In this document: positions 16,653 to 25,511 of the stretch, piece after piece
How the letters are laid out: every line of letters begins with the position of its first letter
How positions within the stretch are numbered: position 1 is the first letter of the stretch
DNA from: Pseudobdellovibrionaceae bacterium
Lineage (GTDB): Bacteria > Bdellovibrionota > Bdellovibrionia > Bdellovibrionales > JAGQZY01
Assembly: GCA_020635085.1 (NCBI GenBank)
Contig: JACKAL010000001.1
Span: 186,001 to 250,000 of the forward strand
Length of the DNA: 64,000 bases
Direction of reading: 5' to 3'
Made by a program: the position numbers and the translations under genes
Notes under the pieces: model-generated
The model's input: the letters and a program-made list of their open reading frames with translations, nothing else
Told to the model about the DNA's origin: nothing
The model's database searches: none

Positions 16653-18551
16653 CTAAAATTTAAATTTCAAATCTTTTAATAATTTTTTGCCAGCGTCTTC
16701 GAGCTTTTGACCTTGCTGTTTTTTAGCTTTGTCTTTTTCTTCATCTAGTTTTTTCTTTAATGAAGCTATGGCCTCTTCTTTGCTCGCCAACGACACGCCA
16801 AACTTTTGTTCAAACTCTTTCACCTGTCCCAAAAGTTTATCTTTTTCGCCTTTGATTTTTTTGTCGACCTCATCTCGTAGTTTTTGCTTAAGCTCGGCGA
16901 CTTGCTTACTAAATTCTTGCTTTAAAGCTTCTTGCAGACGCTCACCAATGTTTGAGTTTAAATGAAGATCCAGGTTTTTCCATGTTCCACCGGCGCTGCC
17001 ATGGAGAGTTAGGGCGCCCAATCGGGAGGAGATGCCGGTGAGAATTTCTTTAACCTTGGCTTTTTCGGCTTCAATGAGATAATCGATCTTATCAAAACCA
17101 GCATTAAACTGGAGGTTAACGGTGTCATTTTCCAAAACCACGTCTAATGTAGATGCGCCGGTGGCCTGTTTAAAGCCAAATGTAACATCTTTTGAGTCCG
17201 ACAATTTGATATCTTGTAATGGGAAAGCGCCGATTTTAATTTTTCCTGTTTCCTTAGGATGATCGGTTGTGTGATCAACAATAGCGTGAATAAGAACACC
17301 AAAAATATTGCTATGGGGAAAATCTCCCGAAAGCTTTGCCTGTAACGGGCGGCCCAAAGCTTTTTGATCGTCTGTGATATCGATAATCTCACCACCAATG
17401 GTTCCCGAAAAACCGTTATCCGTGGCTTTTGAGTTAATATGAGCCTTAGCCACCCAAAATTTCGGATAATAACCCGTCTTAGGAAATTTATAGTTTTTAC
17501 CCACTTCCCGTTGATGGGGAGTGAGCTCTTCTTTTTTTGGAGCATCTTTTGCTTTTGGTGGCGGCATGTATTCGCGGGCGATGCGCATATATTTTTCAAC
17601 TCGCTGAATTTGCCCTGCAAACTGACGACCAAAAACACGCATAGCAAGATCTTTTGGATCCAATGAGGGGAGGCCGAGTTTTCCCTCTAGATCTTTCATA
17701 TCTTGGTCGACGAAACCTTTGATATCGGAGTAAAGATTTTTGTACTGATTGATATCGGAAGTAAGACTATTTTTAGATTCATTGACAGCTTTGACTTTAC
17801 TGTCGACCTCTTTATAAAGTGAATCGATTTCTTTAATAGCCGCTAATATAGAGGCGGGATTTTTACCATCAACTTTTATGGCTTTTACTCGATCCTCGAT
17901 CGCTTTAAACTCCTCCTTTTTGGGAAGTTTTTCGATACGTTCTTTCCAGAGTTTTTCTTTTTCTTTAAGCTCAGCTTCTGTTTTATGAATAAACTGCGAA
18001 GTTTTAAGATTACCCTCCATCTCTTTTAACTTATCTTTATAATCTGTGCCTTGCGCAACGGCTGCGATATCGCCAAAGATGCTACCGTCAAGCGCGTGTT
18101 GGGTCGCTGCGAGGGCGTCTCCTTTAAGAGTTTCCATAGAGTTTTCAGAGCTTTTTTTGACAGGGAGGACGCGGCCTGGGTGGCGGCGTGGTGTATGGAT
18201 CATGATGTCTTTGACTGAGGCAAGGGGGATAATCACTTTTCCGCGCAACAGCCCTGCCCATGTGGCTTTAAAATCAATATTTCCTATTTGCAGAATATTT
18301 TCTTTAGGAATTTCTTTGTTTGTGACTTCGATATTATGAATATCTAAAGACGCATTGATAAAGCTTGTGCGTAAATGTCCGACGTTCACTTCGGCGCCAT
18401 TGGCGTAGGTGCCACCGTATTCGATCGCCATTTTGAGGTGGTTATCAAAAAAAAATTTAAAGTAAACAAAAAATAAAACAAAGACGATGGTTATAGGGAT
18501 AATCGCCTCAAAACGAATAGGACCTTTTGCTTTTTTCTTTTTTTCAGCCAT
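16653..18551 (-). CDS. TIGR03545 family envelope protein
   Basis: This 632-residue protein has one N-terminal membrane segment (about residues 17-35) followed by a long, presumably periplasmic region. An AsmA-like beta-rich part (residues 45-110, ANGAEVNVGHLRTSF...) is followed by a charged, coiled-coil-like stretch (180-290), a beta-rich middle (360-520) and a second Lys/Glu-rich helical tail (540-632). TIGR03545 proteins are known from outer-membrane bacteria and usually pair with TIGR03546. Here that partner overlaps its start by one base. The function is not established; lipid transport or envelope maintenance is only a guess from the AsmA-like look. Confidence 0.8.
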   Translation of the reverse strand: MAEKKKKAKGPIRFEAIIPITIVFVLFFVYFKFFFDNHLKMAIEYGGTYANGAEVNVGHLRTSFINASLDIHNIEVTNKEIPKENILQIGNIDFKATWAGLLRGKVIIPLASVKDIMIHTPRRHPGRVLPVKKSSENSMETLKGDALAATQHALDGSIFGDIAAVAQGTDYKDKLKEMEGNLKTSQFIHKTEAELKEKEKLWKERIEKLPKKEEFKAIEDRVKAIKVDGKNPASILAAIKEIDSLYKEVDSKVKAVNESKNSLTSDINQYKNLYSDIKGFVDQDMKDLEGKLGLPSLDPKDLAMRVFGRQFAGQIQRVEKYMRIAREYMPPPKAKDAPKKEELTPHQREVGKNYKFPKTGYYPKFWVAKAHINSKATDNGFSGTIGGEIIDITDDQKALGRPLQAKLSGDFPHSNIFGVLIHAIVDHTTDHPKETGKIKIGAFPLQDIKLSDSKDVTFGFKQATGASTLDVVLENDTVNLQFNAGFDKIDYLIEAEKAKVKEILTGISSRLGALTLHGSAGGTWKNLDLHLNSNIGERLQEALKQEFSKQVAELKQKLRDEVDKKIKGEKDKLLGQVKEFEQKFGVSLASKEEAIASLKKKLDEEKDKAKKQQGQKLEDAGKKLLKDLKFKF

Positions 18552-19084
18552 TACTCTGCCCCTCCATAGAGATTGTCATAGCTTGTGTACCATTTATAAA
18601 AAGTGGTTGCCTTGAACAGCTTCCAATACTTTGTATTTTGCACTCGTGCCACAACCGTCACGCGGTATTTAATAATCATGTATTTTGCGGTGTAAAAGAC
18701 GACCGGAATTAAAAATACAGAAATCACGCCAGAACCCATCACTATAGAGTTATAGAAGCGCGTGAGCGGAACAATCGGCATATTGTACATTTCGGTAAAC
18801 AGCCCACGTAGGGAGTCCATTTCTAGCACCGAAGATCCAATGGTGTGAAAAATCGGATCTAAAAAAAAGGCAATAAACTTAAAGAAAAATGCGGTTAAAA
18901 AAGCAGCACCTATTTGAATGCGAAAAATAAACAATAATATAAAAACCAAAACCGTTTGTAAGGAAAAGGCGGGGGTCATGCCGAGAATAAAGCCCATGGC
19001 GACACCCCAAGAGATAGAGGTTGTTCCTGTATCTGAATGTAGTAATTTGATTAAATTAAATATTTGCTTCAGTATCACAGACAT
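18551..19084 (-). CDS. TIGR03546 family membrane protein
   Basis: This 177-residue protein has about four hydrophobic segments (MGFILGMTPAFSLQTVLVFILLFIF, then two more after residue 60, and one near 125). It fits TIGR03546, the regular partner of TIGR03545. The open frame begins at a GTG at 19093, but the ATG at 19084 has AAGGAG about 10 bases upstream and is the better start. Its stop overlaps the ATG of the TIGR03545 gene (TAATG), so the two are coupled. The role is unknown. Confidence 0.8.
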   Translation of the reverse strand: MSVILKQIFNLIKLLHSDTGTTSISWGVAMGFILGMTPAFSLQTVLVFILLFIFRIQIGAAFLTAFFFKFIAFFLDPIFHTIGSSVLEMDSLRGLFTEMYNMPIVPLTRFYNSIVMGSGVISVFLIPVVFYTAKYMIIKYRVTVVARVQNTKYWKLFKATTFYKWYTSYDNLYGGAE

Positions 19085-19093
19085 AAATACCAC

Positions 19094-19395
19094 TCTCCTT
19101 GTTTAGAGCGTTTGTAAGGAATCCTTGTTTTCTCTATTCGACCAGTATATCGGTTTTGAATGACTTGGAAAGACTTTTTACTATGGGGTTTCTCATTTGA
19201 TGAAGCAGAGCGAGGAGAACAAAATAAAGGCATTACGAGGCAAGAGGAAGAAGCTGTTTGATTTGAATTGGCGGTTGGCGAACGACCACAAAGAACATGC
19301 AGTAGATTCCATGTTCGTACATAGACAGTGCACAAAAGGTCAGTTATAAATAAAAGCTCCATGTTATTTCAATTGACCATGTGTCGGAGAATACA
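19094..19395. other. 302-base intergenic region
   Basis: The region lies between the divergent TIGR03546 gene and the aminotransferase gene. It holds one good + strand promoter (19322-19350). A 95-codon reverse frame (19075-19362) is Ser/Arg/Cys-rich without recognisable features, overlaps the TIGR03546 start, and is probably not a gene. No RNA gene was recognised. Confidence 0.6.
19322..19350 (+). promoter_or_regulatory. Sigma-70 promoter for the wbpE-like operon
   Basis: TAGACA at 19322-19327 (five of six consensus) is separated by exactly 17 bases from TATAAA at 19345-19350 (five of six matching). The start point would be near 19357, about 40 bases before the ATG at 19396. It would drive the + strand genes from the aminotransferase to the SDR protein at 25.4 kb, which are all tightly spaced. 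Confidence 0.6.
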
Positions 19396-20484
19396 ATGAT
19401 ACCTTATTTAAATCTTGCCCCTTCGTATAAACGCATACAAAAAGAGGCAGAACCACAGATTCTACATATTTTATCAAGCGGCCAATACATACTTGGTAAA
19501 CCTGTGGAAGACTGCGAAGCGAAGCTTGCTGAATTTACGGGCACAAAACACGCACTAGCGGTTTCCAATGGGACCATTGCGCTGATGATGGCTTTGCAGG
19601 CCATTGATGTGGGGCCTGGAGATGAAGTGATTGTTCCCAGCTTTTCTTTTTTTGCAACGGCAGAGGTGGTGTCCACTTTAGGAGCAATTCCAATTTTTGT
19701 GGATGTCGATAGCAAGACCTACAATATACGTGTGGACCAAATTGCGGAGCGTATTAATAAAAAAACAAAAGCAATTATGCCAGTTTCTCTTTATGGGCAG
19801 ATAGCCGATATGGATGAGATCAACAGTATCGCTGAAAAACACGGTTTGTATGTTATCGAAGATGCGGCACAGAGTTTTGGTGCCACATATAAAGGTAAGA
19901 GGAGTTGTTCTTTAACTCATATTGGTTGTACTAGTTTTTTTCCAGCGAAACCTCTAGGAGCAGCCGGTGATGGTGGTGCGGTTTTTACATCGGATTCTAC
20001 CTTAGCGAAAAAGCTCGATGCCATTCGCGTTCATGGTCAAACAGGACGTTATTATCATGAATACATTGGTGTGAATGGTCGTTTAGACCCCATTCAATGT
20101 GTGGTTCTTAAAGAGAAGTTGAAATACTACGACGAAGATATTCGTGAACGACAGAAAATCGCCAAATATTACAATGAGAGCTTTCGTCACCTTGATGTGG
20201 TTATTCCAGAGGTGGCTGCAGACCGGGAATCGGTGTTTGCTCAATACACTCTAGCTGTTGATCGACGTGAACAATTTATCGAAAAGTTGCAAAAGGCAGG
20301 AGTGCCCACCTCTGTGCATTATCCTATGGGCATGCATGAGCAACCGGTTTATAAGCATACGAATGTTTCGTTACCCATCACAGAAGCTCTTGGAAAGAAA
20401 GTGGTCAGTCTTCCGTTATATCCTGGCATGCCAGAGGGTGATATCGAAATAGTCGTTACAGCGGTGAAAAGCGCTTTAGGTTAA
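19396..20484 (+). CDS. WbpE-like PLP-dependent sugar aminotransferase
   Basis: This is a DegT/DnrJ/EryC1/StrS-family enzyme of 362 residues, if translation starts at the ATG at 19396 (CGGAGA six bases upstream) rather than the GTG at 19381. The PLP lysine is K185 in SFFPAKPLGAAGDGGA. EDAAQSFGATYKGKRSC, VSLYGQIADMD and AGVPTSVHYP closely resemble WbpE of Pseudomonas, which aminates the 3-keto group of UDP-GlcNAcA-derived sugar in making UDP-2,3-diacetamido uronic acids. WbpA, WbpB and WbpD partners are not in this window, so the exact sugar is inferred. Confidence 0.85.
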   Translation: MIPYLNLAPSYKRIQKEAEPQILHILSSGQYILGKPVEDCEAKLAEFTGTKHALAVSNGTIALMMALQAIDVGPGDEVIVPSFSFFATAEVVSTLGAIPIFVDVDSKTYNIRVDQIAERINKKTKAIMPVSLYGQIADMDEINSIAEKHGLYVIEDAAQSFGATYKGKRSCSLTHIGCTSFFPAKPLGAAGDGGAVFTSDSTLAKKLDAIRVHGQTGRYYHEYIGVNGRLDPIQCVVLKEKLKYYDEDIRERQKIAKYYNESFRHLDVVIPEVAADRESVFAQYTLAVDRREQFIEKLQKAGVPTSVHYPMGMHEQPVYKHTNVSLPITEALGKKVVSLPLYPGMPEGDIEIVVTAVKSALG

Positions 20485-20487
20485 AAA

Positions 20488-21543
20488 ATGTTTATTGTTG
20501 CCTTTGCCTGTTCACTCAGTTTTCTTTTGTCTTTTTTCATGACATTGGGATACCGAAAGATGGCATTGCGCTTTGGTATCATGGATATTCCCAATGAGCG
20601 AAGTGCACATATCGAGCCTATACCGAGAGGTGCGGGAATTGCTTTTTTCTTTGCATTCAATGTGGTGCTCGGTATTTTAGTTTTTCAAAACGCCCTCACG
20701 ATGAAATACACCTATCCTGTATTTTTAGGAGGACCTGTCGTCATGCTTCTCGGTTATTGGGATGACGTTAGTTCCTTATCGGCATGGATTCGTCTCTTCG
20801 TACATTTTCTGGTTTCCTTATTTATTCTTGTCCTGATTTCAGCGGGATTTTCTAAAGGTATAGATGTTTCTTTTTTACCGAGCATTCCTTGGTTAACCGC
20901 TGCATTTACGGTGTTTTATATCGCATGGTTTATCAATTTGTATAATTTCATGGATGGATGTGATGGGCTTGCAACAACTGTGGGAATGGTGGGAGCTGGG
21001 CTTATTGCGATTCTTTCTTTTGTGTCTGGCAACACCGATTTAGCCATTATTTATGTAGTGCTAGCTTATGCACTAGCTGGGTTTTTAATTTTTAATTGGT
21101 TTCCGGCAAAAGTGTTCATGGGTGATGCTGGGGCGTATTATTTAGGATACGTGTTTGGTGCATTAGCTCTTGTCTCGAAACTTTATTACGACAGTTCTTT
21201 ATTTGTGCATCTTATTATATTTGGAACATTTATTGTGGATGCGACATGGACATTGATTCGTCGATTTTTACGTGGAGTGAGAGTTTTCCAGGCACATCGT
21301 GAGCATGCTTTCCAAAAGCTAATGGTACAGGGCTGGGGAGCTTCGCGGGTGACGGCGCTGTATGTTTTAATAACAGTGTTGTGGCTTTTTCCTATGGCCT
21401 CTTTTGCTATGAGTAATCTTAAATACAGTTTTTGGTTTTTAGTAGTGGCTTATCTTCCATTGTGGGGATTTGTTATTTGGATGAAGGCGGGAACTCCAAA
21501 CAATTTGATATTAAAGGAAGAGAATGCTCGGCTACACCATTGA
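20488..21543 (+). CDS. WbpL/WecA-type polyprenyl-phosphate sugar-1-phosphate transferase
   Basis: This 351-residue integral membrane enzyme has about ten hydrophobic segments and belongs to the MraY/WecA/WbpL superfamily. These enzymes move a UDP-sugar phosphate to undecaprenyl phosphate and so start O-antigen synthesis. The conserved motifs are GYWDD (about residue 87), NLYNFMDGCDGL (about 150), GDAGA (about 212) and the loop HREHAFQKL (about 271). It follows the aminotransferase by 3 bases and overlaps metF by 20. WbpL-like length and motifs favour an N-acetyl aminosugar substrate over GlcNAc only, but that is inference. Confidence 0.85.
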   Translation: MFIVAFACSLSFLLSFFMTLGYRKMALRFGIMDIPNERSAHIEPIPRGAGIAFFFAFNVVLGILVFQNALTMKYTYPVFLGGPVVMLLGYWDDVSSLSAWIRLFVHFLVSLFILVLISAGFSKGIDVSFLPSIPWLTAAFTVFYIAWFINLYNFMDGCDGLATTVGMVGAGLIAILSFVSGNTDLAIIYVVLAYALAGFLIFNWFPAKVFMGDAGAYYLGYVFGALALVSKLYYDSSLFVHLIIFGTFIVDATWTLIRRFLRGVRVFQAHREHAFQKLMVQGWGASRVTALYVLITVLWLFPMASFAMSNLKYSFWFLVVAYLPLWGFVIWMKAGTPNNLILKEENARLHH

Positions 21544-22453
21544 TAAAAAAATAACGGATGTCCTTAAGGAGAATACGTTTACTGTTTCAGCTGAGGTTAT
21601 TCCTCCTCGAAACGGTGAACAGCAAGAGGATGTGTTTCAGAAACTAAAAATGATTGTTGGAGCCAAAGTGGATTTTCTTTCCGTAACCAAGGGAGCGGGA
21701 GGAAGTTTACGTGGAGGGAGTCTTCCTATTGCACAGGCGATCAAAGATTACTTTAGCCGACCGTGCATTGCCCATTTTACCTGTCGAGATTTGGTTCCAG
21801 AAGAAGTGGAAAACCATCTGATGGATCATCACTATTTTGGTATTCGCAATATTCTGGCTTTGCGCGGGGACCCTCCCATGGGAGAGAGTGAGTGGCAACC
21901 GCGCGAAGGCGGGTATCATTATGCCTACCAACTTGTTGAGCAGATCGTACAATTAAACGATGGTCATTTTTTAGAACGTGGTAATTTTAAGGTTTCTGGA
22001 CGAGAAAAAACAGATTTTTGTATTGGGGTTGCAGTCTATCCAGAACATCCAGATATTGAGGAAAGATATCGATTTGTTGAAAGAAAATTTAGTGCTGGTG
22101 CGGAATATGGCATTACTCAGATGATTTTTGATGCCGATATTTATCACCATTTTTGTGAAACTTTACGATCTCAAAACATTGCATCTCCTATATTGCCCGG
22201 AATTCGCATATTGAAATCTAAAAAACAGGCGCGCGTAATGAAGGAGCGTTTTGGTTGCTCTGTGCCAGCTTGGTATATGAACGCACTTCCAGAAGAGATC
22301 AATAAAGAGCGACCAGATGATATAGTAGAGCCCTTTTTAAAATTAATTGAATTGTTTCGTAAAGCTGGGGCACCTGGTGTCCACTTGTTTGTATTGTCGG
22401 ATGCGGCATTAAATGCGCATGTGATACAAACTCTTCAACAGAGAGGAAGATAA
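21524..22453 (+). CDS. metF: Methylenetetrahydrofolate reductase
   Basis: This 309-residue flavoprotein would reduce 5,10-methylene-THF to 5-methyl-THF for methionine synthesis. Family features are AEVIPPRNGEQ near the N-terminus, DFLSVTKGAGGS, the FTCRDL and LALRGDPP strands, and GITQMIFDAD. The ATG at 21524 is preceded by AAAGGAAGAG inside the end of the wbpL-like gene (20-base overlap). The manC-like gene follows after one base. Housekeeping metabolism inside a polysaccharide operon is unusual. Confidence 0.9.
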   Translation: MLGYTIDKKITDVLKENTFTVSAEVIPPRNGEQQEDVFQKLKMIVGAKVDFLSVTKGAGGSLRGGSLPIAQAIKDYFSRPCIAHFTCRDLVPEEVENHLMDHHYFGIRNILALRGDPPMGESEWQPREGGYHYAYQLVEQIVQLNDGHFLERGNFKVSGREKTDFCIGVAVYPEHPDIEERYRFVERKFSAGAEYGITQMIFDADIYHHFCETLRSQNIASPILPGIRILKSKKQARVMKERFGCSVPAWYMNALPEEINKERPDDIVEPFLKLIELFRKAGAPGVHLFVLSDAALNAHVIQTLQQRGR

Positions 22454-22454
22454 G

Positions 22455-23852
22455 ATGATTCCAGTGGTTATTTCCGGAGGTTCTGGCAGTCGTTTGTGGC
22501 CGATTTCGCGTACGAGCTATCCAAAACAGTTTTGTGAAGTTTTTGATGAGCCATTGCTAGAGCGTACGCTCAAACGAGTAAGAGAGTTGGGTGAGCCGCG
22601 AGTGGTAACTATTGAAAGCTTGCGCGTCCTCACAAATAGATGTGTACAGTCCCTCAGTATTCCATCCGAAAACGTCATTTATGAGCCCCTTGCTAAAAAT
22701 ACCGCTGCTGCTATTGCCCTTTTATGCCACAGATTATTTCTTGATAAAAAATCGGATGAGATTGTTGGGATATTTCCCGCCGATCATTTTATTCAAGATA
22801 CAAAAACTTTTTACAGCGTTGTTCATCTAGCGGAAAAATGTGCACGCGATAATAAAATTGTGACTCTCGGAATTGAGCCGACTTACCCGGCAACCGGCTT
22901 TGGTTATGTAGAGTGCGAAGATGCAATATTTCAAACAAGTGGTAATTTGAGTGCGCGTGATGTGAAAGCCTTCTATGAAAAGCCAGATTTAACGACTGCG
23001 GAGAATTTTACTAAATCAGGTCGTCATTTTTGGAACGCAGGGATGTTTGTCTTTCAAGTTTCCACGATGATTGAGGCTTTTAAAACGCATTTACCAGATT
23101 TGTGGACAAAGATCTCTACGTTAACTCCTGATTTGAGTAATTTGTTAGAGGTTTACACGCAACTCCCGTCCATTAGTATCGATAAAGGTATTATGGAGAA
23201 AATGAAGGAGCAGGTGTGTATTCCGAGTCAGATTGGGTGGAGTGATCTCGGCTCATGGGACGATTACGCCAAGATGGCAGAGGTTGGCTTTGTTTCGACA
23301 GCGAATAATTTAGCCGCTGTTGTCGGTTATGAAGCCCAACATAACTTTGTCCTGTCTGTGCGTCCAAAAACAGTTGCATTGGTAAACGTCGATGATGTTT
23401 TGGTGATTGATACACCCGATGCCCTGCTTATTGGGAAAAGAGGAAAAAGCCAAAATACAAAAAAAATCGTTGAAAAGCTTGAGGAAAATAAAAACAAGAC
23501 GGCTCGTGAGCATACCTTTGATTATCGCCCCTGGGGGAAGTACGATATTTTATCAGATGATTCTGAGTTTAAAATTAAAGTCATTGCGGTTAATCCGGGG
23601 CAGCAACTATCTTACCAGTCTCATATTCACCGCAGTGAACATTGGGTGGTGATTGAAGGGCATGGAGAAGTCGTGATCAATGAACAGGTGCTAGATATTT
23701 CTCCTGGAAGTTCGATTGTCATCCCTATGAACTCTAAACATCGCATACGTAATACGGGACAAAAGATTTTACGTTTTGTAGAAGTGCAAACTGGTGAATA
23801 TTTTGGAGAAGACGATATAACACGCTACGAAGATGATTATAAAAGGGTGTAA
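22455..23852 (+). CDS. manC: Mannose-1-phosphate guanylyltransferase / mannose-6-phosphate isomerase
   Basis: This bifunctional-type enzyme of 465 residues makes GDP-mannose. The N-terminal nucleotidyltransferase has GGSGSRLWP at residues 8-16 with PKQF, and FYEKPD in its middle. The C-terminal type-II PMI cupin begins at FDYRPWGKYDIL (about residue 353) with SHIHRSEHWVVIEG and a terminal EDDITRYEDDY. GDP-mannose would feed mannose, rhamnose (D) or fucose-type residues. No gmd or rmd gene is visible nearby, so mannose itself or an external pathway is implied. Confidence 0.92.
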   Translation: MIPVVISGGSGSRLWPISRTSYPKQFCEVFDEPLLERTLKRVRELGEPRVVTIESLRVLTNRCVQSLSIPSENVIYEPLAKNTAAAIALLCHRLFLDKKSDEIVGIFPADHFIQDTKTFYSVVHLAEKCARDNKIVTLGIEPTYPATGFGYVECEDAIFQTSGNLSARDVKAFYEKPDLTTAENFTKSGRHFWNAGMFVFQVSTMIEAFKTHLPDLWTKISTLTPDLSNLLEVYTQLPSISIDKGIMEKMKEQVCIPSQIGWSDLGSWDDYAKMAEVGFVSTANNLAAVVGYEAQHNFVLSVRPKTVALVNVDDVLVIDTPDALLIGKRGKSQNTKKIVEKLEENKNKTAREHTFDYRPWGKYDILSDDSEFKIKVIAVNPGQQLSYQSHIHRSEHWVVIEGHGEVVINEQVLDISPGSSIVIPMNSKHRIRNTGQKILRFVEVQTGEYFGEDDITRYEDDYKRV

Positions 23853-23864
23853 GGGAACAGTCTA

Positions 23865-25442
23865 ATGGCACAATCAGAAGAACCCATTTCTACTAGTAAC
23901 ACCAACGAAGCTCTGAGTTGCAAAACGCCTACACTTGCAGAGGTGGAACGCTGTTTAGAAATTCTTAATTATTATTTAGAAGACCCTTTACGTTTATCGG
24001 AATTGAGTAAACAACAGCGTATAGATCTTATGATCGTTGCGGGTCGATTATCGCGTCCAACGAAATTGGAAACCAGCGAACGCAACCGACGTTTGCAAAA
24101 AAAGCGACGCAAAGAAAAATTTTATCTACATAAGGAACTGCGAGCACAAACAGGTATTCGCAAAGCGCGGGAAAGAAAAATTTTTGAAGCTCCTGAATTT
24201 ATGTTGCCCTCAAGGGAACAAGAGCCAATACGTTTAAAAAGTCCGCAGAATTGTTATGTTTGTAAAGAGGAATACACTCACTTACATCATTTTTATGATA
24301 GCATGTGCCCTCGTTGCGCCGATTTGAATTATAAAAAACGGTTTCAGTCAGCACCATTGCATGGACGTGTGGCGGTTATTACTGGGTCACGACTTAAAAT
24401 CGGATATCAAGCAACGCTCATGCTTTTAAGAGCTGGTGCGCGAGTCATCGCAACAACACGCTTTCCACATGATTCAGCATTACGTTTTTCGCGCGAAAAA
24501 GATTTTGCAGAGTGGGGCGAACGATTACAGATTTATGGCTTGGATCTGCGCCACACTCCGAGCGTCGAAATTTTTTGTAGTTATCTTAAAAAATCTCTGG
24601 ATCGTTTAGATATTCTTATCAATAACGCGGCTCAAACGGTGCGCCGTCCACCAGGCTTTTATGCGCATTTAATGGATACAGAATTGCTGCCTTTGTCGGA
24701 TCTGCCCAGTGAAGCGCAAAAATTGTTGCACGACTACGCCATGTGTAGAGGACAACTTAGCGAGAAATGTGCACCTGTTCTTGAAGATAATACAAAAGTT
24801 CTTGCCCAATGGCAGTGGCAGGGGCCTGGTATTGGATTGCGTGCACCAGCTCAGCTTTCACAAATACCATATTCTTATGATGGTTCTCTGAAGGCAGAAG
24901 ACGTATTTCCAAGTGGACAATTAGATGTGGATCTACAGCAAGTCGATTTACGTACGACAAACAGTTGGCGCTTGCGTATTGCAGATGTCCCTGGGGCAGA
25001 AATGTTAGAGGTTCAATTGGTTAATGCCGTTGCGCCGTTTATTTTATGCAGCCAATTGGCTCCTATTATGAGACGTGATTACACCGGAGAAAAACATATA
25101 GTGAATGTGACAGCGATGGAGGGAAAGTTTTATCGTTTTCATAAAGAAGACCGACACCCGCATACAAATATGGCTAAAGCAGCACTTAACATGTTAACCC
25201 ATACTTCTGCATCAGATCTTGCAAAAGATGGAATTTATATGAATGCCGTAGATACAGGATGGGTTACAGATGAAGATCCAGCGGTGTTGGCACAAATGAA
25301 ATCACAAACTCACGATTTTCAACCACCATTAGATATTGTCGATGGCGCCGCACGCGTTTGCGACCCTTTTTTTGATGGTATACTTACTGGCAAGCATTGG
25401 TCCGGTCGCTTTTTAAAAGATTACTTTCCTATTGATTGGTAA
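23865..25442 (+). CDS. SDR-family protein with zinc-knuckle N-terminus and missing catalytic tyrosine
   Basis: This 525-residue protein has an N-terminal helical, very basic part (residues 20-110), a C130-x2-C133...C148-x2-C151 zinc-ribbon-like knuckle, and then a Rossmann SDR domain with TGSRLKIG (173-180) and NNAA (253-256). An insertion of about 120 residues lies between NNAA and the NAVAPF strand (387-392). At the usual YxxxK position the sequence is T434-N-M-A-K438, so Lys is kept but Tyr is Thr. It may use an altered mechanism or be non-catalytic. ATG follows AGGGAACAG. It is the last gene of the operon; its substrate is unknown. Confidence 0.75.
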   Translation: MAQSEEPISTSNTNEALSCKTPTLAEVERCLEILNYYLEDPLRLSELSKQQRIDLMIVAGRLSRPTKLETSERNRRLQKKRRKEKFYLHKELRAQTGIRKARERKIFEAPEFMLPSREQEPIRLKSPQNCYVCKEEYTHLHHFYDSMCPRCADLNYKKRFQSAPLHGRVAVITGSRLKIGYQATLMLLRAGARVIATTRFPHDSALRFSREKDFAEWGERLQIYGLDLRHTPSVEIFCSYLKKSLDRLDILINNAAQTVRRPPGFYAHLMDTELLPLSDLPSEAQKLLHDYAMCRGQLSEKCAPVLEDNTKVLAQWQWQGPGIGLRAPAQLSQIPYSYDGSLKAEDVFPSGQLDVDLQQVDLRTTNSWRLRIADVPGAEMLEVQLVNAVAPFILCSQLAPIMRRDYTGEKHIVNVTAMEGKFYRFHKEDRHPHTNMAKAALNMLTHTSASDLAKDGIYMNAVDTGWVTDEDPAVLAQMKSQTHDFQPPLDIVDGAARVCDPFFDGILTGKHWSGRFLKDYFPIDW

Positions 25443-25511
25443 GTGTGTTCCTTTTCGAAGAGACCCATCACCTCTTTTTACTTATAGTTCTGTGCTATGT
25501 GTTCACACCAT

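Noticed and set aside
19075..19362. 95-codon reverse open frame between the TIGR03546 and aminotransferase genes
   Set aside because: It overlaps the start of the TIGR03546 gene, has odd composition (Ser, Cys, Arg, Asn rich), no ribosome-binding site that I trust, and lies where a good + strand promoter is found.
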